Source: Spizellomyces sp. 'palustris' (Eukaryota > Chytridiomycota > Chytridiomycetes > Spizellomycetales > Spizellomycetaceae). Taken from it: 64,000 nucleotides of DNA. The stretch spans positions 604,438 to 668,437 of the forward strand of contig QEAR01000003.1 of assembly GCA_006535965.1 (NCBI GenBank), read 5' to 3'. Positions 1 through 10,629 of the stretch are shown in pieces. Made by a program: the position numbers and the translations under genes. The first letter of the stretch is position 1. Every line of letters starts with the position of its first letter. The notes under the pieces were generated by a model that did not search any database, had not been told where the DNA came from, and was given only the letters and a program-made list of their open reading frames with translations.

Positions 1-70
1 TTGATGTGGTGCGTTTTAACTGTCGTGCTTGCCTGTTTGGTGTGGATGCTAATGTGACGGATATCCGCAG

Positions 71-1352
71 GAAGGTGTTGAACGCAAAGCGGGCGTAATA
101 ACCCAAGAACAAGACGAAATAATGGGAGTCTGGACGGTATTGGAACATAATCTGTTGGCTAACATGTCTCGACCGGCGTTGATGGCGTCACTGAGAGAGG
201 GAGGCATCGCGTATGATTTCAAGGTAAGTTTCTATCCAATCTTGTACTCGATCCGGTGCATGCCTAATCCCTACCAGTGGAGACAAGGAACCCTTTTTCC
301 CACTCTCGAGACAACCCCCAGACTCGACTCTCTTCCCATGCTGTAAGTATATGACTGTCTCTGCTGTAGCGGCCCGTAAACAGTAAATCTTACATTCAAA
401 TAGGTGCTCGGGACGATCCATGAGCGATTGCCTTGAGTTGGTGTTACGAAATCTAGTGGTTGTGGGGAGACGGGTATCATCGCAGAGATTGGCGGGCAGG
501 GGGAATTTGATGGTTCGTTGTCGCAGTGCGGGACGCGGAGTGAGTATTAGTTTATGTTCAGTTTTTTGCTTTTAGGACATTGCAGAAAAAGTAGGGAAAG
601 AACTTGAAGACGTTCGACAAGACGCACACCTACTTTATCGCATCCACACTCCCCCTTCGAACGACCCACTCGCTAAAGCACCTCCCTTGTACACAGCACT
701 TACCACTCCACCCCCCGCGCCTCAAAGCCCGCTCGAACGCTACATATCCGATTTCGTTCCCCTTCCCCCCATCCCACGCCCTCCAACACCGCCACCACCG
801 AGCCCTCCCTGCCCATTCCTCCTATCAGCAGCAATCCCCTCACACGCCCTATCACAAGAAAACCCCGACTGGAACGACGTCAGACCCGCCTCACCCGTCA
901 TGCCTGAGCGCCTAACCGACCCAACACGCATCCCACCAGGCACGTTATCCCCTCACATGTATTTATCCGTCCTTGAAGACCAAATGCGGAAACGGGATCA
1001 AGCGAAGCGGGACGAAGAGGAGCGGGAAGCGCTCAAAAAGTTGCGGGAGAACTTACCTGAAAAAGTCGTTACACCCGTCAAAACCCGCTTACGTGTGACG
1101 GATTTCATGGGCATGCGAAAAACGCAGGAACGCAAAGTGGTTTCCATGGTGGATAAACGACATGTAGCTCAAGGGTTACCAGACTTTGATACACCCATTG
1201 ATTTGGCATCCCGTCGGACGTCTGTTTCCGCACCCCTAGATCGAAGAGCGTCCATATCACAGCGACGAAACTCTTTCCAATCCTCTTCGTTAGTCAAGGA
1301 AGAGTCAGTCGTCATGCAAGTGTTGGCTGGGCTATTCGGTGGAACGGATTAA
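71..1352 (+). CDS. 3' part of an unrecognised gene, C-terminal proline-rich and charged protein (partial)
   Basis: Readable exons are 71-223, 278-342, 404-539 and 576-1352, joined by GT-AG introns whose phases keep one open frame to the stop at 1350-1352. The upstream exon lies outside the window: the first bases look like intron ending with the acceptor cag at 68-70 and a gctaat branch-like motif near 47. The visible 376 residues begin with a compact region (GIAYDFK, then WRQGTLFP), continue through a basic stretch, then a long proline-rich segment (PPPAPQSP, PRPPTPPPP), a charged helix rich in Lys, Glu and Arg, and a Ser/Arg tail with several RRxS sites typical of basophilic kinase targets. 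I recognise no domain. The C-terminal part looks disordered and possibly phosphorylated. Function unknown; the gene is very likely real because four exons splice in frame. Confidence 0.6.
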
Positions 1353-2279
1353 TGTTATAGTAAATATACATAGTAGTTATCCATTTGATGATACCCTGAA
1401 ATGTATATACCCCTTTGATCCCTAAAAATGGTGTGCATACCCTAAATAGCGGTGTGCGACTCTTCCCAGTCGTGTGTACGGCGACGATGGCCGATCGTAA
1501 ACGGCGTACCGTGGATGGATGCATAGCAGTACAGGTAGGGAGCACATCGCAAGCTCCAAATCACCAACAACACAGAACACTAACATATTCCAAGATACTT
1601 ATTATTACAGCCGTGCTCGGATGGATACTCTTTGTATTATGGCAGGTACGTGAATTCTCCATTCTCATCATCATACTTTACGTTTATAACACCGGTATCG
1701 CCTAGCTGTACCTCTCCTCTCGATGACATATAGGTAGAGACGTCGCCTTGCATGGGGTAAGTAAGTAGTAGACCACTTTGATGGAATGTTAAAGGTTACA
1801 ACTTCGAGTTGAACTAGGTGGAAGTAGGGTCGGCTCGGAGACGGTGCAGTCACACAGGACAGGATATGCCATCGGTGATACATATTATCGAAAAATAAGA
1901 CTGGAACAGGTCTATGCACCATAATCTGGAAGTTCACGAATCTTTACAAATCGAGCCACCATGCTCCCGTCGGGAAAATCCAAAGAATACGTGGTTCCAA
2001 ATAAGCGACTGTATCATTCCAAAGCATAGAATACAAAGTGGGTCGAATACAACAGAAAGGATGGGCAGCAACTACGACAATGCAAATGTATATACCAAAA
2101 ATAAATAGCGGGGATACAACGTGGAGATGTGTGTCGGTACAAAATGCAAAACACTCGAGCATGCCCAACGTTGGACCTGGATTGTGGCATCCAGCCAAGC
2201 CCTCACATCCACCCACAACCCTTCCCCATCAACAAACGCCCGTCCAATATACCACCACATAGATCTGTATGCATCAAAT
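1353..2279. other. intergenic region, possible tiny membrane-protein ORF only
   Basis: No convincing gene lies between the end of the first gene and the 3' end of the MCT-1 gene. A weak candidate starts with ATG at 1489, runs through a basic N-terminus and a hydrophobic segment (ILIITAVLGWILFVLW) ending at 1643, and could splice with GT-AG signals to a short tail near 1704-1724. It is too short to judge without transcripts. Confidence 0.4.
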
Positions 2280-3049
2280 TTACACCTCCAACTTGGTCTT
2301 CCACAACCCGTCATTCAAAAAATGCATCAAATCGACACCAACACCTTTGTTCACCCGTTTTCTAAAAAAACTAAAGTCAATAATAACCAATCAAACACAG
2401 CGCATTAGTGACAACTCACATATCGCTAGTCGACATCATCATGGTCCCAACCGCAAGCGCATGTTCCTTGCCTTCCGCCAAAATTGCCACCGGAGAATCA
2501 ACGGGGAGGTCCACATCCATTCGGGCACCGGCGGAAGTGAGACCTGGGCACATGATATTTGCGCCGCTGAGGACGAACTTGATAGCCCCACGGTCGACTT
2601 GGACTGTTGGCATCATGTCTGGGTCTATGAACAGTGTAAGGTAGGTGTGTATGTGAGGTGGGTGATGACGGTAACGTACATGTATGAAGAATATCTAAAA
2701 GGGGATAGTAAGGTCCATCATGGTGATTAAAAAACAATAGTCTCTCCGCAACCATAACGATATTTATTCTATCATGACTAAAAATGCACATTAGCATACT
2801 TTACACCAAAGACATAGTGAACCACAGCTCACCATTTAACGAGTATGAGAGGCTCCTTTTTGGGCATGAGTTCCTCAATGTAGGGGTTGAGCGATGGGTA
2901 CTGCTCCAATATCGCTGCACGGATTCCGCGTTGGACGGACGATTTGACTTTGGATTTGCCAGAGACATCTTCTTTGGGTGTGAATCTGGGGGAACAAATG
3001 TTAGTAGGTGGGAAATAAGGAGGATTTTGGGTGCTTACTTTTTAAACAT
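2280..3049 (-). CDS. TMA20: MCT-1 / Tma20 family translation factor with PUA domain
   Basis: Five exons on the minus strand, 5' to 3': 3049-3039, 2985-2833, 2777-2680, 2624-2420 and 2361-2280. They give 182 residues, very close to the usual 181 of the animal protein. The start MFKKF, MPKKEPL near residue 50, ERLLFF and GPYYPLL near residue 75, [20 protein letters not shown] near residue 95 (start of the PUA fold) and VNKGVGVD before the end all align with the family. Family members bind the small ribosomal subunit, with density-regulated protein (DENR/Tma22) as partner, and act in re-initiation and recycling of post-termination 40S subunits in the cytosol. The first exon is only 11 bases. The gene is divergent from the family-15 glycosidase and shares an 800-base upstream region with it. 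Identity is near certain; exact splice sites are inferred. Confidence 0.93.
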
Positions 3050-3273
3050 GATGCCAGCAATGTGCTTGTGGGCAATCGTCCTCCGAATTGGTCTTGAAAA
3101 CGTTGTAGGGCTGTGCCACTGACTGTGCCATCAAAAGTGTTCCAAAACCTTCAACGATGGGTTTTTAGGATAAAGAAGGCCTATGATGCAGTATCCAATA
3201 CAGGTTACAGTAGCATTACAACGATTATACATTCGAAGGGATACGGACGCTTAGAAGTAGTCAAAGGACGTTG

Positions 3274-3475
3274 CCGATACACATCCACACAATACTTTGC
3301 TCCCTCGCCATGCGAGAGAGCTGCAGGGCCAGGTGTCACCTGGCAGTTGGGCAGTCCCAAATGAGAGGCGTTGCTGTGTCGTCGGCGTGAGGCCCGGCGT
3401 GGCCCATGCTTCTTTAAGACCGAGCGATTCTTCCTTCCCGATACGCATCCAGACAATACTTTACTCCCTCGCATG
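3274..3475. repeat. pair of imperfect direct repeats
   Basis: Two copies beginning ccgatac, one at 3274-3312 and one at 3438-3475, share almost every base (differences are single substitutions such as acacatcc versus acgcatcc, and one missing base). They lie 164 bases apart in the divergent promoter region. Origin unknown; no terminal repeats or coding capacity are seen. Confidence 0.7.
3329..3343. repeat. short perfect inverted repeat
   Basis: CCAGGTG, a single T, then CACCTGG form a perfect 7-base-arm palindrome between the two copies of the direct repeat. It could be a dimeric transcription-factor site (its centre resembles an E-box half) or a chance hairpin. Confidence 0.4.
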
Positions 3476-3750
3476 TTGTGCAGAGTTTATGATCTCTAAT
3501 TTGGTAGACCGACGTACGTAGGCCATAAATTTCAGCGTCGCTGCGCAATCGGCCAAGTGAATTGAGATATGCAATCACCCACTTCTTTTTGGATGGTCAT
3601 CTCGACATGCTCTCCAAAAAAGATGCTCACCGTTTTGCAACTGAAGTCGATTTACGTTCCACTTTCACTGTGGATGACGTGTTTGCGCTGGCGCGTTCGC
3701 TCCATGACGTGTTAACCCGAGTTTTTGTGGAGGCCATCTAATGTGACCAG

Positions 3751-3758
3751 TATAAAAA
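3751..3758 (+). promoter_or_regulatory. TATA-like box upstream of the glycosidase gene
   Basis: TATAAAAA lies 99 bases before the proposed start codon at 3850, a plausible core-promoter position for a fungal gene. Supported by sequence and position only. Confidence 0.45.
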
Positions 3759-3849
3759 GCAACGGGCAACAAAACAGTCCCCCAGACCATCCACCCAACA
3801 CCATTGATCGTTTTTGATTTTTTATCCTGTGGTTATTGTGTATAAAAAA

Positions 3850-6800
3850 ATGTCTAGCACTGGGCAAGCCCAGATGTGTGATGAACAAACCTGTAAAGAG
3901 CGAGAGAGGGGCTATCTGCCCATTGGTACTGTTTCTTTGTGAGGGAGAAATATGTCGGCGCCCTCTCACTCTCATTCTGCGCTCTAGAAAATTATGGCAT
4001 GATTGGAAACATGCGGACCATCGCCATGTGCGGAACAGGTTGGTCACTGAGTCTAAGAAATCTGACAAAAGGATAGAAAGTCAACATTTGTGCTCTTTCA
4101 GACGGCTCCATCGATTTCTTCTGCTACCCTAAATTTGACAGTCCCAGCATGTAGGTTTTTGCATTCGTTTGGAGATTGGAGATCAACGTATACTGACACC
4201 CAGTTTTCATCGATCTCATCACCAGATTTTTGCGTATTTTGGACCAGCACAAGGTGACGGGATAGCGACGTCTATACCACCGCAATCGCCGCACACCAAC
4301 TCGCTTCGATTATATCAGGGTGGTCATTTTCATATTTCGCCAGTGGGTGAAACTCGTCACAAGCAGCAGTATCTACCCAACAGCAACATCCTGCAAACAC
4401 GATTTCTATCTGATCAAGGTAAAAGCCACGACTTTTATCTCTAGTTCTTTGGTGTTCACTGTTATTTGATGAGGAATTAGGTGTTCTTCACGTAACGGAT
4501 TACATGCACGTTCCTGCTCGCGAAGCGCATCGTAAGCCGCTTTTGCATTGGCTGATTCGTCAAGTTGAATGTATGCGTGGCAGCTACCGGACGAGAATCG
4601 AGGTGTACCCGGCGTTCGATTATGCGCGAGCAAAGCACACCACGGAAATTGTGGCAGGTTGGCTACTAGTCCTACTATTGAACGTCAGGTCTTACTAAGC
4701 CATGCTATACCTTAGAGGGTGGGGACGCTGGAACACTACACCACCATTCCGATGGTTCTGGTTCCGTCACTGGCGCCCAGCGTGTGGTTTTTAATTGTGA
4801 GAATGGCCTACAAATGGATTTGCGGCATGTTGTTCATTGTAGCGAATATGCACTTGGGGTCGATCTGGCAGTGTCCGATGTCAGTCCAGAGGACGAAGTC
4901 AAGCCTAAGGAAACACGCAATTTACCTACGATCCGTTGGAATATTGATCAGAAAAAGGAGATGCTGGGACCCGGTGTGTGGGCTGAAGTGGACCTTCGAG
5001 AGGGGCAGAGGGTCACATTCGTGTTTCGAGAGGTGCCTAAACAAGCAGAGAACGATATGCTAGTGGATCCACCAATGAGCAATGCATTGATGGAGAGCCT
5101 GTTGAAACAAACCTTCAATTATTGGACGAGATGGATCGCGCAGAGCAAATTCTCTGGCCGATGGCGGGAGGTTGTCCATCGCAGGTGCGTGGATGTTTGA
5201 AAATCGATCTCATGGGCGCTCCACACCCCACCCAACCGTTAAATTATCTTCTCAGTGCTTTGGCGCTAAAATTGCTCATATACGAACCGGTAAGCTACCA
5301 CACGAGACCTACAACTAGGTGATACGGCTCAATGACAGATACCTCCAGACTGGCGCAGTTGTCGCAGCACCAACCTTTGGTCTTCCCGAAGAGCTTGGAG
5401 GTGAAAGGAATTGGGATTATCGGTATGTTGCTCTAGTACTGGGCCAATCTGACAATGTCAGTTTCCTAACCAATATCTGGTACGGTTCTACAATTCGTAG
5501 TTACACATGGATTCGTGACTCAGCCTTTACAATATACGCATTGATTCGCATCGGTGCGTGATGCTTATTTTGTCGCACGAGGACAAGGCCAAACCTAATT
5601 TATGTAAGCAGGGCTTACAGAGGAAGCAGAAGGGTTCATGAACTTTATTGAAGCACGATGTCAAGAGTTGGTGAGTGCCCAGATCTCAGAATATGATAGA
5701 AGTGGAGGTTCGCGAAGGGCTAAACTATTTGATTAGACGCCAGAAGGGGCACTTCAAGTGATGTACACGATTGGTAAATTGGGCTTTTCCTTAAAATGAG
5801 TAGGAAGTACTGGTGACCATCCTTTTTCATCATAGACGGAAACCACGAGCTGCCGGAAGTCATTCTTGATCACCTCGGTAAACCTTCACGACACGCGCGC
5901 TATTGCATATATTGGTAGATTTTAACTTTTAATTTCGTCGTTTGAACAACAGAGGGCTATCGGCAGTCACACCCAGTTCGAATAGGCAATGGCGCATACG
6001 ATCATCTTCAACTTGACATCTACGGTGAACTGCTCGACTCAGTCTATCTTTACAATAAATATCGAACTCCTGTTTCCTATGACACCTGGTGCCAAGTTAG
6101 ACGCCTTGTAAATTACGTGTGCAAGAATTGGATGACGGAGGACATGAGTATATGGGAAGTGCGAGGAATGAAGAGAAACTTCCTATACAGGTTCGCTCAA
6201 TCGTTAGCCTTGGAGAGCATGAGCTTGGGATATTGATGGGCCATTTCACCCTCTTGAACCATGTAGCAAGATTATGTGCTGGGTGGCGGTTGATAGGGGT
6301 AACTCGACCTTGTCATCTTCACACGTCCGTGCATGTCCTTACTTCGTTCATTGACAACAGGGCTACGACTAGCCGAGAAGCGTAGTCTCCCTTGTCCTGA
6401 CAGGTTACAGTGGCTAGAGACTCGCGACCAGATTTATGGTGCGTCCTTAAAGCGGTTCACCCTGAGATCATGCTGCTGACGGTTTAACTGCAGAGGCCAT
6501 TATGACGAATGGGTGGTCAGAAAAACGCAAGTGCTTCATTCAATCATTCGAAGCTCAAGAAGAGGCCACATTGGATGCTGCTGTTCTGATAATGCCATTG
6601 TGCTTCTTTATTAGGTAAATCTCATGACTGTCTAAAAGTCGGATATGACACAGTTGCGTTTGTCTGAGAATTGATTTTCGTACAATAGTCCCAGTGACCC
6701 GCGAATGTTGAGCACAATTCGGCAAATTATGTTACCACCTGAAAAAGGTACAGTAGTCAAGGCGCTTTTGATGCATCCTATATAGACTGACGGGACCTCT

Positions 6801-7326
6801 CCGTAGGTGGACTGTTGGCCAACAACCTGGTGTACAGATATGACCACCACATGTTTGATGACGGACTCTCTGGTGGGGATGAAGGAAGTTTCAGCATGTG
6901 TAAGTGGTCACATCAGCAAATGGCTGCAGGCGCTTGTAAGTTAGTTTGGGCAGCGTAGTGCAAAAAATGGTGCTTTTGCGTTCCTCTAATTATTGGTTTT
7001 CGGACTCTATCGTACCTTCATTTTTAGGTACGTTTTGGCTGGTTGAGGCTCTCACGCGTGCAGGTCAGCATCATCCCGAGCTGTTGCAAAGAGCTATCGT
7101 CATGTTTGAACAGGTAGGTTATGTCGCCATGTTGGGCCTCTTCCAGACATCAAGTGTCTTACTTTCTACATAGATGATAGCATACGGGAATCACCTCACG
7201 CTTTTTAGCGAAGAAATAGCAAGGAGTGGTGAAATGCTTGGGAATTTCCCGCAAGCTTTCACTCATATCGCGCTCATGAGCGCCGCGTTCAATTTGGACA
7301 GGGTATTGTCAGGTTATAAGTTCTAG
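3850..7326 (+). CDS. glycoside hydrolase family 15 protein (glucoamylase/trehalase-like)
   Basis: Twenty-one exons: 3850-3925, 3988-4038, 4102-4150, 4226-4253, 4319-4418, 4481-4657, 4716-5184, 5256-5289, 5349-5422, 5501-5553, 5612-5670, 5737-5773, 5836-5877, 5953-6190, 6267-6298, 6361-6438, 6494-6614, 6689-6747, 6807-6899, 7028-7113 and 7174-7326. All phases agree and the product is 702 residues, normal for the bacterial-type GH15 branch. N-terminal marks are [26 protein letters not shown] and [11 protein letters not shown]. The (alpha/alpha)6 catalytic barrel starts at [14 protein letters not shown] near residue 348, followed by [24 protein letters not shown] and [12 protein letters not shown]. 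The family hydrolyses alpha-glucosidic bonds with inversion; trehalase and glucoamylase activities both occur, so the substrate is not predictable here. No signal peptide is seen, suggesting a cytosolic enzyme. Intron density is far higher than in neighbouring genes. Confidence 0.9.
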
Positions 7327-7465
7327 CACGGATTAGGGTTACCATTGGGCATTTTCAATCGCTGAGATACCTACAGAGAGCTATACTATGGTCTGATTGT
7401 ATACTGTGCATTTGTGAATATTCGCCTTTTACTAGCTCCTATCTGACTCCCTAACTTAATAGTCC

Positions 7466-9287
7466 TCAAAACCCTTTAAATAAATCTGCGTACTCATCCA
7501 CTACTTCAACTTCACCTTCTCTGTTTCTCTCCGTTTCATCATTATTCCCTGCTCGCAGAGCCAAAAGTCTGTTCTTAATACATGATGCAACTTCCCAATC
7601 CACATCTGGAACCCACGGTGGTTCCAAATTACGCTGTACCACTCCCCTCCAAGCCTTTATGGACCGAAACCATCCGTGACATTTAACATCCTCACTTCCA
7701 TGCCATGACCCCAAGCGCTCCCGAGGGACAGGATGTAAGAGGCGTTTGATCAGATCGCGTGCTGGTGGAGAGAGCGTATCTGGAAGGGTTAGCGCTGTAG
7801 TCGCTATGAGAGTTACAGTAAGATAGGGATCTGGGTCTCGCCCATATGGAACGTCACCAACAAGCATCTCGTAAAGAACTATTCCGAGGGACCACCAATC
7901 AGTTGCTGTCGAATAATGCGATTTGGTGAGGATTTCGGGGGCCATGTCTAGTAAGAGGTGTGCGTTAGAAACGGGAGATTCCGATTGCCTCGCACAGAAG
8001 CGGCCAAGTAAAGACTGTGAACATACAGCCAGGGGTTCCGCAAAAGGTGCTGGTTGACCCTGCGGCGGGTATGCATTTTGCCAATCCAAAATCACAGAGC
8101 TTTATGTGCCCATCGTCATCTACAAGGATGCTTTCTGGTTTCAGTTCTCGGCAAATGATATTCTACATGTTGAAATAAATTAAATATGCCATGTCATCAA
8201 GCCGCAGTCTCAAGTATCCTTCTACCTTTTGGTGAAGGAATTCGAGAGCAACAGTAACTTCTGCGGTATAGAATCGAGCGCTCTCTTCGTCAATTCTCTA
8301 GTAAGCAATGTGCTCAGTTCAGCAAATAAGTCGTGCTCCAAGTGGAGTAGACAAACTATTCAAGCACTCGTATATTTCACCTACCCTGCGTACGCATAGC
8401 ACTTCCCGTAGATCAATAGGACCCCAGTCCAGGGCCATGAAGACATGTTCGGAATTCTGCCACGTTCCCAAGAGCGTCACTACAAATCCTCCTTGTAAGT
8501 CTTGTTGCGCCGTCACGAGCACATCGCGCTCCCGCTGTAGTCGCTGCAAGGCCTTCCGCTGTACGACGTTTGTTTTCCGAAACATTTTAATAGCACAGGT
8601 CCTTGGTATGGGAGCTGGGGACGTGTACCACGAGCACGCAGAGTCAATATCAGACTTTAAAACTGCGAGAACAGTTGTGCAAAGCCCATCTCGAGTAACG
8701 GTGCGGAGAACATGAAAGTCTTCTGATGAGCGTTGCCCTCCCACATCCGGGACGTAATTTGATTTTTGAGGGGGTTGGGTTACGGGAGCTTGCTTGGTTA
8801 TTGCAGGTCGACCAGCATACAATCTGTTTGTGCTTGTTGCTTGGCGGAGACGGGCAGACGATTTACTCGGCAATGTGAGCGTACTAGATGACGCTACCGC
8901 GGAAGAATCACTATCGGCGTCACTTTGTCGCCTTCGACTTGACAGGGATGGACCTGTTCCACTTCCGCTTATCGACACAGCTCTTGTTAAGGGGTTTCCC
9001 CGATTTCCAGTAACATCCCCGGAGACTGATACAGCTGTGATTGAAGAAGAAGACGACGACGAAGAAGAAGCAGGACGGTAATAACCCGTTCTGTTTCCAA
9101 TCTCCCCACTTCCAGCGCTGATCCTCTGCGATGTGTTACGCTCTGATACGCTCGAGATCGACACACCTTTTCGGAGTGCTGGTCGGACTGTTCGTGCTCC
9201 TTGGGTTCGAACCGACAAGGATTTGGTGTCTTCAAGAGGTGTCAGCGAAGGCAACGAGAGACCTCTCGTTGGTGCACCCGTGCGCAT
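7466..9287 (-). CDS. AGC-type protein kinase homologue with degenerate catalytic loop (probable pseudokinase)
   Basis: Exons on the minus strand: 9287-8385, 8297-8226, 8162-8027 and 7947-7466, giving 530 residues if translation starts at the ATG at 9287. Residues 1-200 are Ser/Thr-rich and look disordered. The kinase fold follows: CAIKMF with the beta-3 Lys near residue 245, [11 protein letters not shown], catalytic loop ICRELKPES (326-337), CDFG near 348, GTPGYMAPEIL and [18 protein letters not shown] kinases normally have HRD/YRDLKPEN; here the catalytic Asp is Glu and the metal-binding Asn is Ser, and the glycine-rich loop lacks its glycines, so weak or no catalysis is likely. The protein ends in FKGF, like the C-terminal hydrophobic FxxF of PKA. 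Further upstream coding exons are possible (9290-9604, with an ATG at 9604 and a helical segment LRSALKAKVQTLHQL), so the N-terminus is uncertain. Confidence 0.8.
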
Positions 9288-9604
9288 ATTTGTGTCCCGT
9301 TGTTGCCGTGTCGTGCAGTTGATGCAACGTCTGTACTTTTGCTTTTAAAGCGCTGCGTAATTCAATACTTATGGACACCGACCGATAAGCTTATTGGGGA
9401 AAAGGCTCCGCAGGCTTCGAGAAGCGGAGCGAAAGCAAGATGGATTACGTTAGCAAGAAATGAAATCCACGCGCGTTCAGCACACGGATTCAATTTCGTG
9501 TTGTTTCTGAGTACAAATTGGACATTAAGTTGTTCTGCATTCACGTCCAAGTTAGCAATAGGGGCAACCACGCTGTTAAGGAACGATCTTGATATTCTAG
9601 CCAT

Positions 9605-10629
9605 GTGAGGTCATGCGGGGGAGTGTGCGGGGTGGCAGGAGTTGCATGTTGGTTATCCAAAAGGTCAACGCGAGGACCGTCACCAGTCATCAATGCCTGT
9701 GCTGTATCCGAGCGCTAGGCGGTAGCATTTGCCGAAGGCGGAGAGGTCTAACTCTGGAAATATAATCAACCTGGATACTCTTAGCTGCCAAGATTGATGT
9801 ACAGTACCCAATCACGGGAGTACCTAGAACTTGAGGTTTTGACCTGTGCAGTAAAACCTAAATGGAAGCGCTGCCTGACAACACCAGGGGTATGTACATC
9901 TACAGCAGGAGCTGGCGCATGGCCACGTAAGAAGCGTCACTGTTGTTTCCATGTCGTAAGGGCCCTTTCCTTGCTACGCACAGATCGGCTTCAGGAAAGC
10001 AAAGTTCGGTCAAATGCCTTCCTTAAAGTAGAACTTGGGTACGCATTACAGCTTTCATTGTAAAGATCTATCGCCAGAGCAACTGGCTGATGCTCCATTT
10101 GCCCATTTGCTCTTGTTCGCCGTCGCTGCAAGTAATTCTGTTTCGTTGTGCTTAGGCCAAATGAGGGTTGATTACATGCTAGTAAAGCTGTCCTCACATT
10201 TCATAAAGCTTTTTGTCCTAAGACTCCGCGCTGCCCCCTTTCCTTCCAAATTGACATCCAACACGATCTAACATTTGCGAACTGTGAATGTTGACCTAGT
10301 GTATACTCAACAGCTGCCATGAACCTTAAAATCCCATAAACAGGGAGTCCATCCTGTGTTTCTCTTTCGCTAAAATCGCTGGCGTACAAATAGGTTATGG
10401 TCTGCATAAACATCTTGCTTTGCCTTTTTGCTACCATGCGGGTGTTGTAGTTACTGTTTGTTGGGCATTTGTGCCCGGTCGGCAAGAAGTCGGGATTCCG
10501 ACACCGCACCCACTTTTGCCGCAACTGTCCTGCATATAAAAGAAAGATCTGGCTGGGCATGACGGTAGGCGACCAGACAACACTTCGCAGGCCTAGATAC
10601 CTCATATACTCCCTGAGCAATTCCTCATT
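9605..10629. other. divergent intergenic region between kinase and phospholipase genes
   Basis: About 1 kb without a supported gene. It should hold the promoters of the minus-strand kinase and the plus-strand phospholipase, including the TATA box at 10535. A 148-codon minus-strand ORF covers that TATA box and has no recognisable similarity. Confidence 0.5.
10535..10540 (+). promoter_or_regulatory. TATA box upstream of the GDSL phospholipase gene
   Basis: TATAAA in the context gcatataaaaga lies 95 bases before the start codon at 10630. Confidence 0.55.

Larger units (their letters stand above)
3050..3849. other. divergent intergenic region with a short direct repeat and a hairpin
   Basis: This stretch separates the starts of the MCT-1 gene and the glycosidase gene, so it should hold both promoters. 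It contains a 38-39 base imperfect direct repeat (3274-3312 and 3438-3475), a perfect 7-base-arm inverted repeat at 3329-3343, and a TATA-like box at 3751. No coding exon is supported. Confidence 0.5.

Noticed and set aside
9195-9225. ggttcgaacc motif resembling a tRNA T-loop
   Set aside because: No D-loop or acceptor-stem partner is found at the right distance, and the site lies within the kinase gene's coding frame.
9362-9604. 80-codon minus-strand ORF upstream of the kinase as a separate gene
   Set aside because: It may instead be a 5' exon of the kinase gene; the splice path could not be settled, so it is not listed as its own gene.
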